From contig NZ_OY787459.1 of NCBI RefSeq assembly GCF_963678865.1, positions 3,693,381 through 3,757,380 of the forward strand: a stretch of 64,000 bases of DNA, written 5' to 3'. This document shows, in pieces, positions 8,489-16,522 of the stretch. Source of the stretch: Maridesulfovibrio sp. (GTDB lineage: Bacteria > Desulfobacterota > Desulfovibrionia > Desulfovibrionales > Desulfovibrionaceae). The first letter of the stretch is position 1; each line of letters starts with the position of its first letter. The notes beneath the pieces are model-generated. The model did no database searches, had not been told where the DNA came from, and worked only from the letters and a program-made list of their open reading frames with translations. The translations under genes and the position numbers were made by a program.

Positions 8489-10300
8489 CTATTTCATATA
8501 ATGCTTGTAGCAGGCGATGGCATTCATGGCGAAGAGCGAGGTTGTGACCTCGCTGCCGACAATAATGCGTGTGGGATGGCGAACCATGGTCCATTCGTAT
8601 GCCTTGTAGGGATGCCTGAAGCAGCCTTCGCCGATGTGGTCGTGCAAAATTTTGATGCCCCGCTCAATGAGTCCGTCCCCTCGGTTGGGGTAGCGCAGCA
8701 GGCAGAGAGTTGCCACTGCCAGAGAAGCGTCAAAGGGGTTGAGCGTTGCGCCGAGCATGTCGTATTTACAATAATCCATTGCTGCGGCCCGGATTTGTTC
8801 AACTTTGCCGTCGGGATCGATAAGTTGCCTTTCATTTTCAGGAATGGTCAGCCATGTTTCATAAAGACGTCCGGCATAGCTGACGTATATTTCCGGCAGA
8901 TAAAAGCGCACTGCGCTGTCTTTTTTAAAATTTCCGCTCATGAATGCGTTGTGATGGAAGGTCAGAAATCTCTGTACGGTTTTCAGGTTTTCTCCTTCAA
9001 GGGCTTTCCATTGATAGCGGTTGGCGAGGATGGATTCCAGAATGTCCATGTTGTGACCGGGGCATATTTCATTACCCAGCGTTTCGCGCACAATACGTCC
9101 GTCTTCCTTATCCCGCTTGAACGGCTTGTCGAACCAGAGAGGTACGGAGCCGAAGTAATCCAGTGGACGGGTCATGGTAATGGTCGGGAGGTTGGTCTTG
9201 TTGCCTCCGCCGATCTGGTACTCGTTGATGATTTCCACCCAAGGGAAGTCAAGAAAGACTTCCGCTGCACGCAAGAGTTCCTGATTTGCGTTCAGATTTT
9301 TTTCTGCCACCAGATCCAGCCATTTACGGCTCATTGCCAGCGCAAGAAAAGTTGTGTCCACATCCGGCACATAGTCATCAAAGCCCAGTTCTTTTTTAGC
9401 TTTCCAGTCGCGGGGCTTGAGGTTGCAGAGCGGCAGGCCGTTTCCGTCTTTTGGCAGGCAGGTTATAGCCGGGTGTTTGATTCCGGAATTTGGCGCCACC
9501 AGCCATTCCATGCTGGTCACGATCAGGAAATGAAGAATGGATTCCAGCATTTCCCTAAGTTTGTTCTGCTCATCCTGCGGCAGTTCTTCCAGTATATAAA
9601 GGTTGTAAAGTTGTTCCCAGAAAATATCGTCATAGAATCCGGTGCGGTGTGTTATCCATGAAACACGCATGGAGAGTGGTTCGGCAATGCCTTTCCATGG
9701 GCGGCGGAATATTTTCAGGGCCAGCGGATTGGAGTGCAGAAAGCAGCGCAACAATCCGAAAAGCAGATTGATGTTTTGAAATTCGTATGAACCCAGCCCG
9801 GTCATGATGTTCATAAAGTTTTCGCCGTCGCAGACGGAATCTCCGGGCATGACTACCTGTGCGGAAACCGGAAAAAACGGGTCCTTGGGGTTCTTGTTCC
9901 AGACCCTGAGGATGTCCGAAAGTACTGCGTTCAGGACTTCATTGACTTCTTTTTCTTTAACCCGCGGAGGTGTGGTGTCTGCTTTTTCACGGATTCGCCA
10001 CTGCGGGTCCTGCACACGGTCCAGCAGTTTTGCCAGTGGAGCGAAAGTTGTCTCGACCCACTCTTTGTCTGCCCAGTTTTCATAAGTGGCTTGCATGGCT
10101 GCTTTCATCATTTCCTGATAAGGACCGATTTTGCTCTGGAAAATAGCCGGATGAGAGCACCAGCGCAGGATAAAATGTTTGAAAAGCGGATTGCCGAAGA
10201 GTTTTTTATAAAGTTTACGCAGGTTCTCGCCCGGAACAGTGGGATTTTTACATTTTAAAATCGGGCCGTCACAAATATCGTAGATAGTAGCGTTTCTCAA
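8489..10300 (-). CDS. Conserved-type protein of unknown function, possibly an alpha/alpha-barrel protein
   Basis: 603 residues, soluble, with no signal peptide or membrane segment. It begins with a TTG codon (positions 10300-10298) that has GGAG six bases upstream; no in-frame ATG with a comparable site is near. I do not recognise the family. The sequence is rich in amphipathic helices and aromatic residues, and has a DVDTTFLALA stretch near residue 313 and SLAVATLCLLRYPNRGDGLI near the C-terminus. These give a general impression of the repeated-helix toroid of terpene cyclases and squalene-cyclase-like proteins, but there are no clear QW repeats or DxDD box, so no enzymatic role is claimed. 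It is a single gene between a terminator and a 370-bp spacer. Confidence 0.6.
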   Translation of the reverse strand: MRNATIYDICDGPILKCKNPTVPGENLRKLYKKLFGNPLFKHFILRWCSHPAIFQSKIGPYQEMMKAAMQATYENWADKEWVETTFAPLAKLLDRVQDPQWRIREKADTTPPRVKEKEVNEVLNAVLSDILRVWNKNPKDPFFPVSAQVVMPGDSVCDGENFMNIMTGLGSYEFQNINLLFGLLRCFLHSNPLALKIFRRPWKGIAEPLSMRVSWITHRTGFYDDIFWEQLYNLYILEELPQDEQNKLREMLESILHFLIVTSMEWLVAPNSGIKHPAITCLPKDGNGLPLCNLKPRDWKAKKELGFDDYVPDVDTTFLALAMSRKWLDLVAEKNLNANQELLRAAEVFLDFPWVEIINEYQIGGGNKTNLPTITMTRPLDYFGSVPLWFDKPFKRDKEDGRIVRETLGNEICPGHNMDILESILANRYQWKALEGENLKTVQRFLTFHHNAFMSGNFKKDSAVRFYLPEIYVSYAGRLYETWLTIPENERQLIDPDGKVEQIRAAAMDYCKYDMLGATLNPFDASLAVATLCLLRYPNRGDGLIERGIKILHDHIGEGCFRHPYKAYEWTMVRHPTRIIVGSEVTTSLFAMNAIACYKHYMK

Positions 10301-10670
10301 TTTATCTCCAGTTAATTATACGAAGTGGCAAAGCCTTACTAAAAAGTTTTGAGGGTATGGGGGCTGGGGAAGGCCCAATATCCGTTAGATGAGAAGCTTT
10401 ACTTCGAATCTTACGGATAGAGAGAGCAGAGATGGAAATTTTGCCATGAGTTTCCTTATTTCCCGCCGCCGGAGGTTCCATAAAATTCCCCTACCAAAGT
10501 GGAGCGTGCCTTGCAATCCGTTCGCCCTGCATGTAGTGTCCCTTGTAGGCCTTAAAAGGGTTGTGATGATTTGATGATGATATGATAAAGTTTAACTATG
10601 ACAATATGTTGTGCTTTTTTGATAGATAAGTTGATCAATAAATGATCAAGACGGGGAATAACGGTAGACC
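10301..10670. other. 370-bp spacer with decayed intergenic repeats, no gene seen
   Basis: The only open frame (plus, from about 10389) has no ribosome site and no protein character. Two pieces resemble the dispersed element at 32058: GGCAAAGCCTTACTAAAAAG followed by TTTTGAGGG (10327-10356) and CCGCCGCCGGAGG (10463-10475). The 3' third (10580-10670) is AT-rich and should carry the promoters for the helicase gene. Confidence 0.5.
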
Positions 10671-13600
10671 ATGGAAAGATTTATAGCCGACCTGCATATC
10701 CATTCCAGATTTTCACGTGCCACCAGCAAAGCCTTGAATCCGCGCCTGCTTGCAGCGTGGGCAAGGGTTAAAGGTATCGACGTCATCGGCACCGGGGACT
10801 TTACTCACCCCGAATGGGTGGCTGAGATTGAAGAGCAACTGGTGGAGGACGGTTCGGGATTGCTTTCCCTGCGGGAGCCGCGAAGGCTGGAGGAAGCAAT
10901 TGACTGGGTGGACGGCCCGTTTGCCGGGCAGACCCGCTTCATGCTCCAGACCGAAATCAGTTCCATATATAAAAAGTACGGCAAAACCCGCAAAGTTCAC
11001 AACCTCGTCTACATGCCCGATCTGGAATCGGTTAAAAAATTCAACGCCAAACTTGATACCATAGGCAACCTCAATTCCGACGGCAGACCGATTCTCGGTC
11101 TGGACAGCAAAGACCTCCTTGAAATTGTTCTTGAAACCCACGACAAAGCCTTTCTCATTCCCGCACATATCTGGACTCCGTGGTTCTCGCTTTTCGGATC
11201 CAAGTCCGGCTTTGATTCGGTAGAGGAATGCTACGGTGATCTGGCTTCAGAAATTTTCGCAATGGAAACCGGACTTTCCTCCGACCCTGAAATGAACTGG
11301 TTTATTTCCGCGCTGGATAAATATCGTATGGTTTCCAACTCTGATGCCCATTCCGGTGAGAATCTCGGGCGTGAGGCGAATATTTTCAGTGGTAATATGT
11401 CCTATGAAGGAATTTACCGGGCTTTGAGGGGCGAAGGATTGGGCCATAAATTCATGGGTACAATTGAATTTTTCCCGGAAGAGGGCAAGTACCACATGGA
11501 CGGGCACCGCAAATGCGGAATCATGCTTGATCCCCATGAATCAAAAATGCGCGGCGGAATTTGTCCGGTCTGCGGCAAGCCCCTGACCATGGGGGTTTAT
11601 TCGCGGGTCATGGAGCTGGCTGACCGCGATGAAGCGCAGCAGCCCAAAGGGCAGCCCGGCTTTGATTCTCTGGTTCCCCTCAAAGAGCTTATTTCAGAGG
11701 TGGTTGGCACCGGCCCAAAAACCAAGAAAGTCCTTGGCGTCTACGCCCCGCTGATCAAGGAATTCGGCTCGGAATTTACCATTCTGCAGCAGGTCCTGGT
11801 TGAAGATCTCAAGCGGCACAATGTTCATCTTGCGGAGGGAATCCGGCGCATGCGCGAGGGGCAGGTTATCCGCAATCCCGGTTTTGACGGACAGTACGGG
11901 ACCATTTCCGTTTTTTCCGCTCAGGAGCGGGACGAGATTGTAAACGGCGTGAAACTTGTAGTGATCCGCAAGCCCAAAGGCGATCTTGATAATGCCGGGC
12001 CGGAAGCAGAAGTCCGCAAAGCCGCTGAGCCGGAAGAAGAGTCCGGAATAATCCGGTTCAATGAGGCACAGAAAAATGCAATTGAAGCCGGTCCTGACCC
12101 CGTGCTGGTAATTGCCGGACCGGGAACAGGCAAAACTCAGACCCTTATGGGTCGGATTAAATTTTTGTTGGAACGGGGAACCCGTGCCCGGCGTATTCTT
12201 TCCCTGACCTTTACACGTAAGGCTGCCGAGGAAATGAATGAGCGTATGCGTGTCATGCTCGGGGAGGATGAAGTCCTGCCCCGCGCGGATACATTGCATG
12301 CTCTGGCCCTTGAGTACTGGGCATCCGCATTTGACCATGATCCGATTATTTTGAATGAAGAAACCGCCCGCCGGGTATTTGCCCGCGCGAACCCTGAGCT
12401 GACCGGTCCAAAGCTTAAGTCAGCATGGGATTCCATCAATCTCTCCCGTGAAACCATGGAGCCGCTCAGTGAGGGTGCTGCTGAGATTTTAGCTAATTAT
12501 TCCAGGCAAAAGGACCAGTACAATCTTGTGGATTACACCGATCTGCTTGAATTCTGGCTCTCGGAACTAAAGTCCGATAAATATGTGCGTACTTTTACGC
12601 ATGTGCTGGTGGACGAGGTGCAGGATTTATCCCCCCTGCAGCTGGAAATTGTTCACCGTCTTGCAGGAGAGGAGGGAGAAGGTCTTTTTGCTATCGGTGA
12701 CCCGGACCAGTCCATTTATGGATTTCGTGGGGCTGCCGGGGATGTGGTTAATCGTTTCCGCGCTTTTTGGGAAAGTCTGATTCAGATAACACTGGAAGAT
12801 AACTATCGTTCGGCGCAGGGCATTCTGGATGCTTCGGCCTCTGTCTTTGCGAATCCGCCGCAGCTTAAGGCCCATAAAAAATTTGACGCTGAGATACATT
12901 TGTTTTCCGCGCCGGACAGCGGGCGGGAGGCTTCATGGATCGGTGAGCGCATTAAGCAGCTTATTGGTGCTACCAGCCACAGTCTTGTGGATGCCGGGGA
13001 GCAGGGTACTTTGAGCCCCGGAGATATTGCGGTTCTGGTGCGTTTCAAAGCCTTGATCGGTCCCATTGAAGCCATGCTCAAGCGGCAGGGAATTCCATGC
13101 AGTGTACCGGAAACAGAATCTTTCTGGCATGATCCGCGGGTGGAAGTATTACTGGCTGCCGCCCGGCACATGCTCGGTTTTGCTGAAGATGCGGATGACG
13201 AGGCACCGGAAGTTCCGGAAAAAATTATTGCGCAGGGACCGCTGGGCCTTTCCGCTTACCTGACCGATATGCCGCCTTTTGATCAGCTTTTTTGGGAAAG
13301 CAAGGCCTTCCGTGAAATGGTCAAAGGTTATAAGGAGCATGGCGGCTGGTCCGGTATGCTGAACTGGATTCATATGCAGAATGATCTTGATCTGGTGCGC
13401 AGCAAGGCTGAGAAGGTACGGATCATGTCCATGCATGCGGCCAAGGGGCTGGAATTCGAAGCGGTCTTTCTGGCCGGGCTTGATGATGGTATTGTTCCTT
13501 TCGCCGGTCCGGATATCCTGACCGGGAAGATTTCCGGGGACGGTCCGCTGGTACAGGAAGATGCTGAAGAAGAACGCAGGCTGCTTTATGTAGGCATGAC

Positions 13601-13775
13601 CCGTGCCCGGCGAAATCTTTATATGTCCCATGCGGGAAAGAGACCGCTTTACGGGCGGACCCTGATGCTGCCGGCGTCTCGTTTTTTAAAGAATCTGCCT
13701 GATGTGGTGAAGAAGTCGGCGATGGTTGCACGAAAGGTTCAGAAGGAGAAGAAGATCAGCCTGCTGGATATGTAA
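10671..13775 (+). CDS. Fusion of EndoQ-like PHP nuclease domain with UvrD/Rep helicase
   Basis: 1034 residues. Residues 1 to about 420 look like the endonuclease Q/PHP family: the metal motif ADLHIHSRFSRATS, a later SNSDAHSGE, and a Cys cluster (CGIMLDPHE, CPVCGK). EndoQ cuts DNA at deaminated bases such as uracil and hypoxanthine. From about 460 all SF1A helicase motifs appear: I AGPGTGKTQ (about 480), Ia LTFTRKAAEEM, II VDEVQDLSPLQ, III GDPDQSIYGFRGA, IV LEDNYRS, V MSMHAAKGLEFE, VI LLYVGMTRARRNL. The inferred job is a repair machine that nicks at a damaged base and unwinds from it. Pol I is encoded 2.7 kb downstream. The ribosome site is weak. Similar fusions may exist in other deltaproteobacteria. 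Confidence 0.85.
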   Translation: MERFIADLHIHSRFSRATSKALNPRLLAAWARVKGIDVIGTGDFTHPEWVAEIEEQLVEDGSGLLSLREPRRLEEAIDWVDGPFAGQTRFMLQTEISSIYKKYGKTRKVHNLVYMPDLESVKKFNAKLDTIGNLNSDGRPILGLDSKDLLEIVLETHDKAFLIPAHIWTPWFSLFGSKSGFDSVEECYGDLASEIFAMETGLSSDPEMNWFISALDKYRMVSNSDAHSGENLGREANIFSGNMSYEGIYRALRGEGLGHKFMGTIEFFPEEGKYHMDGHRKCGIMLDPHESKMRGGICPVCGKPLTMGVYSRVMELADRDEAQQPKGQPGFDSLVPLKELISEVVGTGPKTKKVLGVYAPLIKEFGSEFTILQQVLVEDLKRHNVHLAEGIRRMREGQVIRNPGFDGQYGTISVFSAQERDEIVNGVKLVVIRKPKGDLDNAGPEAEVRKAAEPEEESGIIRFNEAQKNAIEAGPDPVLVIAGPGTGKTQTLMGRIKFLLERGTRARRILSLTFTRKAAEEMNERMRVMLGEDEVLPRADTLHALALEYWASAFDHDPIILNEETARRVFARANPELTGPKLKSAWDSINLSRETMEPLSEGAAEILANYSRQKDQYNLVDYTDLLEFWLSELKSDKYVRTFTHVLVDEVQDLSPLQLEIVHRLAGEEGEGLFAIGDPDQSIYGFRGAAGDVVNRFRAFWESLIQITLEDNYRSAQGILDASASVFANPPQLKAHKKFDAEIHLFSAPDSGREASWIGERIKQLIGATSHSLVDAGEQGTLSPGDIAVLVRFKALIGPIEAMLKRQGIPCSVPETESFWHDPRVEVLLAAARHMLGFAEDADDEAPEVPEKIIAQGPLGLSAYLTDMPPFDQLFWESKAFREMVKGYKEHGGWSGMLNWIHMQNDLDLVRSKAEKVRIMSMHAAKGLEFEAVFLAGLDDGIVPFAGPDILTGKISGDGPLVQEDAEEERRLLYVGMTRARRNLYMSHAGKRPLYGRTLMLPASRFLKNLPDVVKKSAMVARKVQKEKKISLLDM

Positions 13776-14110
13776 GGCTTTCTTCCCGTTCCGTGCGGAT
13801 AGAGCAAGAGTGTTTTGAAGTTTTAATTACAATAGAAAAACTTTGTAAACCATCTTCTCGTAAACCATTGACATTCTTCGTGCAGCTATGACGCTTAAAC
13901 CTGCGCCTCTGAGCCTGCAGAAGATGTGCAACGGGTTGAAGTGATGCTGAAAAAAATTCCTGACCCGTTTCATTTTTTTCTCCCGACTTAATTGAATATG
14001 CTTTTATTTAAGCAATACCTATGCCGTAAGTTAAAAGGTGTTTCTGCCCGGTGTGTTGTCTAAAAAGGCTAGGTATAAATTATAGGTATTACTGATTTAG
14101 GGCGGTAAAA
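13776..14110 (+). other. 335-bp spacer before cbiR, no gene or cobalamin riboswitch seen
   Basis: Contains a 9-bp direct repeat GTAAACCAT at 13845 and 13860 (15-bp period), and a 9-bp inverted repeat AATACCTAT (14014-14022) / ATAGGTATT (14082-14090). These are possible regulatory sites for the cobalamin genes that follow. I looked for the conserved boxes of an AdoCbl riboswitch and did not find them. Confidence 0.35.
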
Positions 14111-14857
14111 ATGTCCAATTTTTTGAATATTAATGCTGCTAATTTTCAATTAGCTGCTCCGTCATGGGTTATTCCCGGAACTGTGGTCGAAAATTGCCGG
14201 TTTCTGGCTGGCAAGGTGGATGAGATTGCTTTGCTGTTTTTCGAAGCAAAGTCCTGCCTTGCCTATACCGAAGCTGACCTTCCTCATAAACTTCTTGAAA
14301 CAGGGCTTTCTTTCCATATCCATCATCCTCTGGATCTGCCGTGGGAAGAAGGCGGCCGCAAGGCGGCTGAGGTCGTTCTTGCCTTGAATAAAAAGGCTGC
14401 TCACCTTAATCCATCAGCTCACGTCGTTCATCCCCCTGCAGCAGGGCCTGCAGCAGCAGGGCTGATAGGGGAATTTGCGGAAATAATTGTACGCAGTGAG
14501 ATAAGGCCTGAGACTGTGCTGTTCGAGAACATCAAAGAAAATTCATTATGCGGCCTGACTGAAATCATCTCGGGGTTTGGGATGAAAATATGCCTTGATC
14601 TGGGGCACATACTGGCTTACGCACAGAATGATCTTTTGTATGAGGACCACATTGAAGGATTAGTTTCCATGCTGCATCTCAATGCCCCGGGTCCCAAAGG
14701 ACGTCATCTAGGGTTAGATAAATTGGATGCCGGGGGGCTTGAAATAATGGGCGTTTTACTTAAAATGCTTGTCAAAGACGGTACCGTGACTGTTGAGGTC
14801 TTTGAAGAAGATTCTTTTTTTAAGTCACTGCAATTATTAAGTGATTATTGTACTTAA
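14111..14857 (+). CDS. cbiR: Cobamide-remodelling phosphodiesterase, CbiR-like (TIM barrel)
   Basis: 248 residues of the xylose-isomerase/AP-endonuclease-2 TIM-barrel type. Candidate metal ligands line up as in that fold: HIHHP, HVVHPP, LFENI (Glu), CLDLGH (Asp/His), LHLN (His) and a terminal VEVFEE (Glu). CbiR hydrolyses the nucleotide loop of cobamides to release cobinamide phosphate or cobinamide so the lower ligand can be replaced. The gene directly downstream encodes CobU, which re-activates cobinamide. That context is the main reason for preferring CbiR over a generic sugar isomerase. A GGGCGG ribosome site precedes the ATG. The two genes are 115 bp apart and on the same strand. Confidence 0.72.
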   Translation: MSNFLNINAANFQLAAPSWVIPGTVVENCRFLAGKVDEIALLFFEAKSCLAYTEADLPHKLLETGLSFHIHHPLDLPWEEGGRKAAEVVLALNKKAAHLNPSAHVVHPPAAGPAAAGLIGEFAEIIVRSEIRPETVLFENIKENSLCGLTEIISGFGMKICLDLGHILAYAQNDLLYEDHIEGLVSMLHLNAPGPKGRHLGLDKLDAGGLEIMGVLLKMLVKDGTVTVEVFEEDSFFKSLQLLSDYCT

Positions 14858-14972
14858 AGAAATATTAAGTAATACCTTGTGAAATTTTTATTGTGGTTGC
14901 AGTCATTGATGGAAATAGAGTACGTAAAGATAGTTTTCCCGTTCTTTTGTGTTCATGTACTTAGGAGAAACC

Positions 14973-15479
14973 TTGATTACATTTGTGCTGGGGGGCAATA
15001 AGTCGGGAAAATCAGACTACGCCCTCGACCTGTTTGCAGAATATTCCGGCCGGAAATGTTTCATAGCCACCGGAAAAGCCCGTGACATGGCTTTCCGGGA
15101 GCAGATCATGATTCATCGGAAAGAACGTGATCCATCCATTCCGGTTCTTGAATCAGGGCCGGACTTGCATCAGGTGCTGCTTAAGGCTAGAGAAGGTTAC
15201 GACCACCTGCTGGTGGACAGTCTGGATTTTTGGTTGTTTGCCTGTTCCGAAGTTTCGGAAGGTGAACAGCTTATCGGGGAGGTAGTCCGGCTTTTGTCTG
15301 AATGGAAAGGGCCGGATGTTGTTTTGGTGTCCTGTGAGGTGGGCCTTGGTCCACTGGCAATGACACGTGAAGTTCGCAGCTTTGTTCGCAGGCTGGGATC
15401 ACTCAACCGTACAATGGCCGCAATCGCAGATGAAGTTTATCTTGTGGCCGCAGGGTTGCCCCTTACCCTGAAGAAGTAG
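14973..15479 (+). CDS. cobU: Adenosylcobinamide kinase / adenosylcobinamide-phosphate guanylyltransferase
   Basis: 168 residues. P-loop GGNKSGKSDYAL at the N-terminus, then HRKERD with the His expected to carry GMP, VDSLDFWLFA and SCEVGLGPLA: the CobU order. It phosphorylates adenosylcobinamide and transfers GMP to it, an entry step to nucleotide-loop assembly. The TTG at 14973 is chosen because AGGAG lies five bases upstream and the family starts exactly there; upstream GTG (14949) and ATG (14955) codons would add residues the family lacks. It pairs functionally with cbiR for salvage and remodelling of external cobamides. The stop is two bases before the next gene. Confidence 0.9.
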   Translation: MITFVLGGNKSGKSDYALDLFAEYSGRKCFIATGKARDMAFREQIMIHRKERDPSIPVLESGPDLHQVLLKAREGYDHLLVDSLDFWLFACSEVSEGEQLIGEVVRLLSEWKGPDVVLVSCEVGLGPLAMTREVRSFVRRLGSLNRTMAAIADEVYLVAAGLPLTLKK

Positions 15480-15481
15480 CT

Positions 15482-16474
15482 ATGGCCTATTTTAAACAGC
15501 TTGAAGATCAGCTTCAGGATTTGCTCGCCCTTTGTAATAAGGACGAGCGTTGGCTGGTGGTTGTCAATGCCGACCCGGATTCGTTGGGTTCCGCAATGGC
15601 TTTCAAACGTATAATCGGACGCAGGGTTGCGGAGGTGGGCATTGCCCATATCAATGAGGTCAAGCGTTTAGACAACCTTGCCATGATGCATTACCTGCGT
15701 ATTCCCGCCAAAAGGATGATTCCTACCCTTGTGGCCCAGTATGACAGGTTCGCTATTCTCGATTCCCAGCCGCATCATCATCCTGATTTTGATGATTTGA
15801 AATTTTCAGTGATAATCGACCATCATCCCCTTCCGGAAGAGCCTTACCCCTACGCGGAGTATGTGGACATCCGGCCCAAGTATGCTGCCAACAGCACCAT
15901 GATGACCGAGTATCTCTACAACCTGAATATCCGCCCGGCCAAACTGCTGGCCACCGCATTACTGTACGGTATCAAGACCGATACCCAGAGTTTTGAGCGA
16001 CCGTTTATTGATGATGATGTCAAGGCCTTCAGATATTTGACAAAATATGCTGATATGGACCTCATTAAACGCATCACCCGCAGTGAAATTCATCCTGACT
16101 GGTTACGGTATTTTTCTCGTGCTTTTTACAATCTGCGGCGTATCGGCCTCGGTCTTTTCTCTCATATCGGTAAGGTTGAGAATCCAGACACACTCGTCAT
16201 TCTTGCTGATTTTCTCATGCGTGTTCACGGGGTTTCCTGGGATGTCGTTTCCGGTGTTTACGAGGATACCCTTGTGGTGATTTTTCGTGGTGACGGCATG
16301 CGCAAGGATATGGGCAAGATGGCCGCAAAGCTTTTCAATGACATCGGTTCCGCAGGTGGGCATAAGGCCGCGGCGCGAGCTGAAATCCAGCTGAATGCCC
16401 TTGAAGACGTTGATCCCGAGTCCTTTGTGCTGAAGAAATTGACCAAGGGCAAAAAGACGGTCAAGCGCATCTGA
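15482..16474 (+). CDS. DHH/DHHA1 family phosphoesterase (NrnA-like)
   Basis: 330 residues. DHH domain motifs: VVNADPDSLGSA (motif I), AILDSQ (motif II), SVIIDHHPL (motif III, the DHH itself); the DHHA1 substrate motif is GSAGGHKAAARAEI near the C-terminus. NrnA-type members degrade nanoRNA or pAp and some cleave cyclic dinucleotides. Motif I has Asn where many NrnA proteins have His, so the exact substrate is open. It follows cobU by two bases and is 48 bp before polA, suggesting co-transcription and a nucleic-acid housekeeping role. Confidence 0.85.
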   Translation: MAYFKQLEDQLQDLLALCNKDERWLVVVNADPDSLGSAMAFKRIIGRRVAEVGIAHINEVKRLDNLAMMHYLRIPAKRMIPTLVAQYDRFAILDSQPHHHPDFDDLKFSVIIDHHPLPEEPYPYAEYVDIRPKYAANSTMMTEYLYNLNIRPAKLLATALLYGIKTDTQSFERPFIDDDVKAFRYLTKYADMDLIKRITRSEIHPDWLRYFSRAFYNLRRIGLGLFSHIGKVENPDTLVILADFLMRVHGVSWDVVSGVYEDTLVVIFRGDGMRKDMGKMAAKLFNDIGSAGGHKAAARAEIQLNALEDVDPESFVLKKLTKGKKTVKRI

Positions 16475-16522
16475 TCCTTTTTTCACTCACATAATTGCAG
16501 GGTTTGAACCCTAAGGCATATC

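Noticed and set aside
8489..10300. Call as squalene-hopene or diterpene cyclase
   Set aside because: No DxDD box and no clear QW repeats; only a general likeness.
10389..10574. Plus-strand 61-residue frame
   Set aside because: No ribosome site, overlaps decayed repeat pieces, no recognisable protein.
13776..14110. AdoCbl riboswitch before cbiR-cobU
   Set aside because: Expected from gene function, but the conserved boxes are not present.
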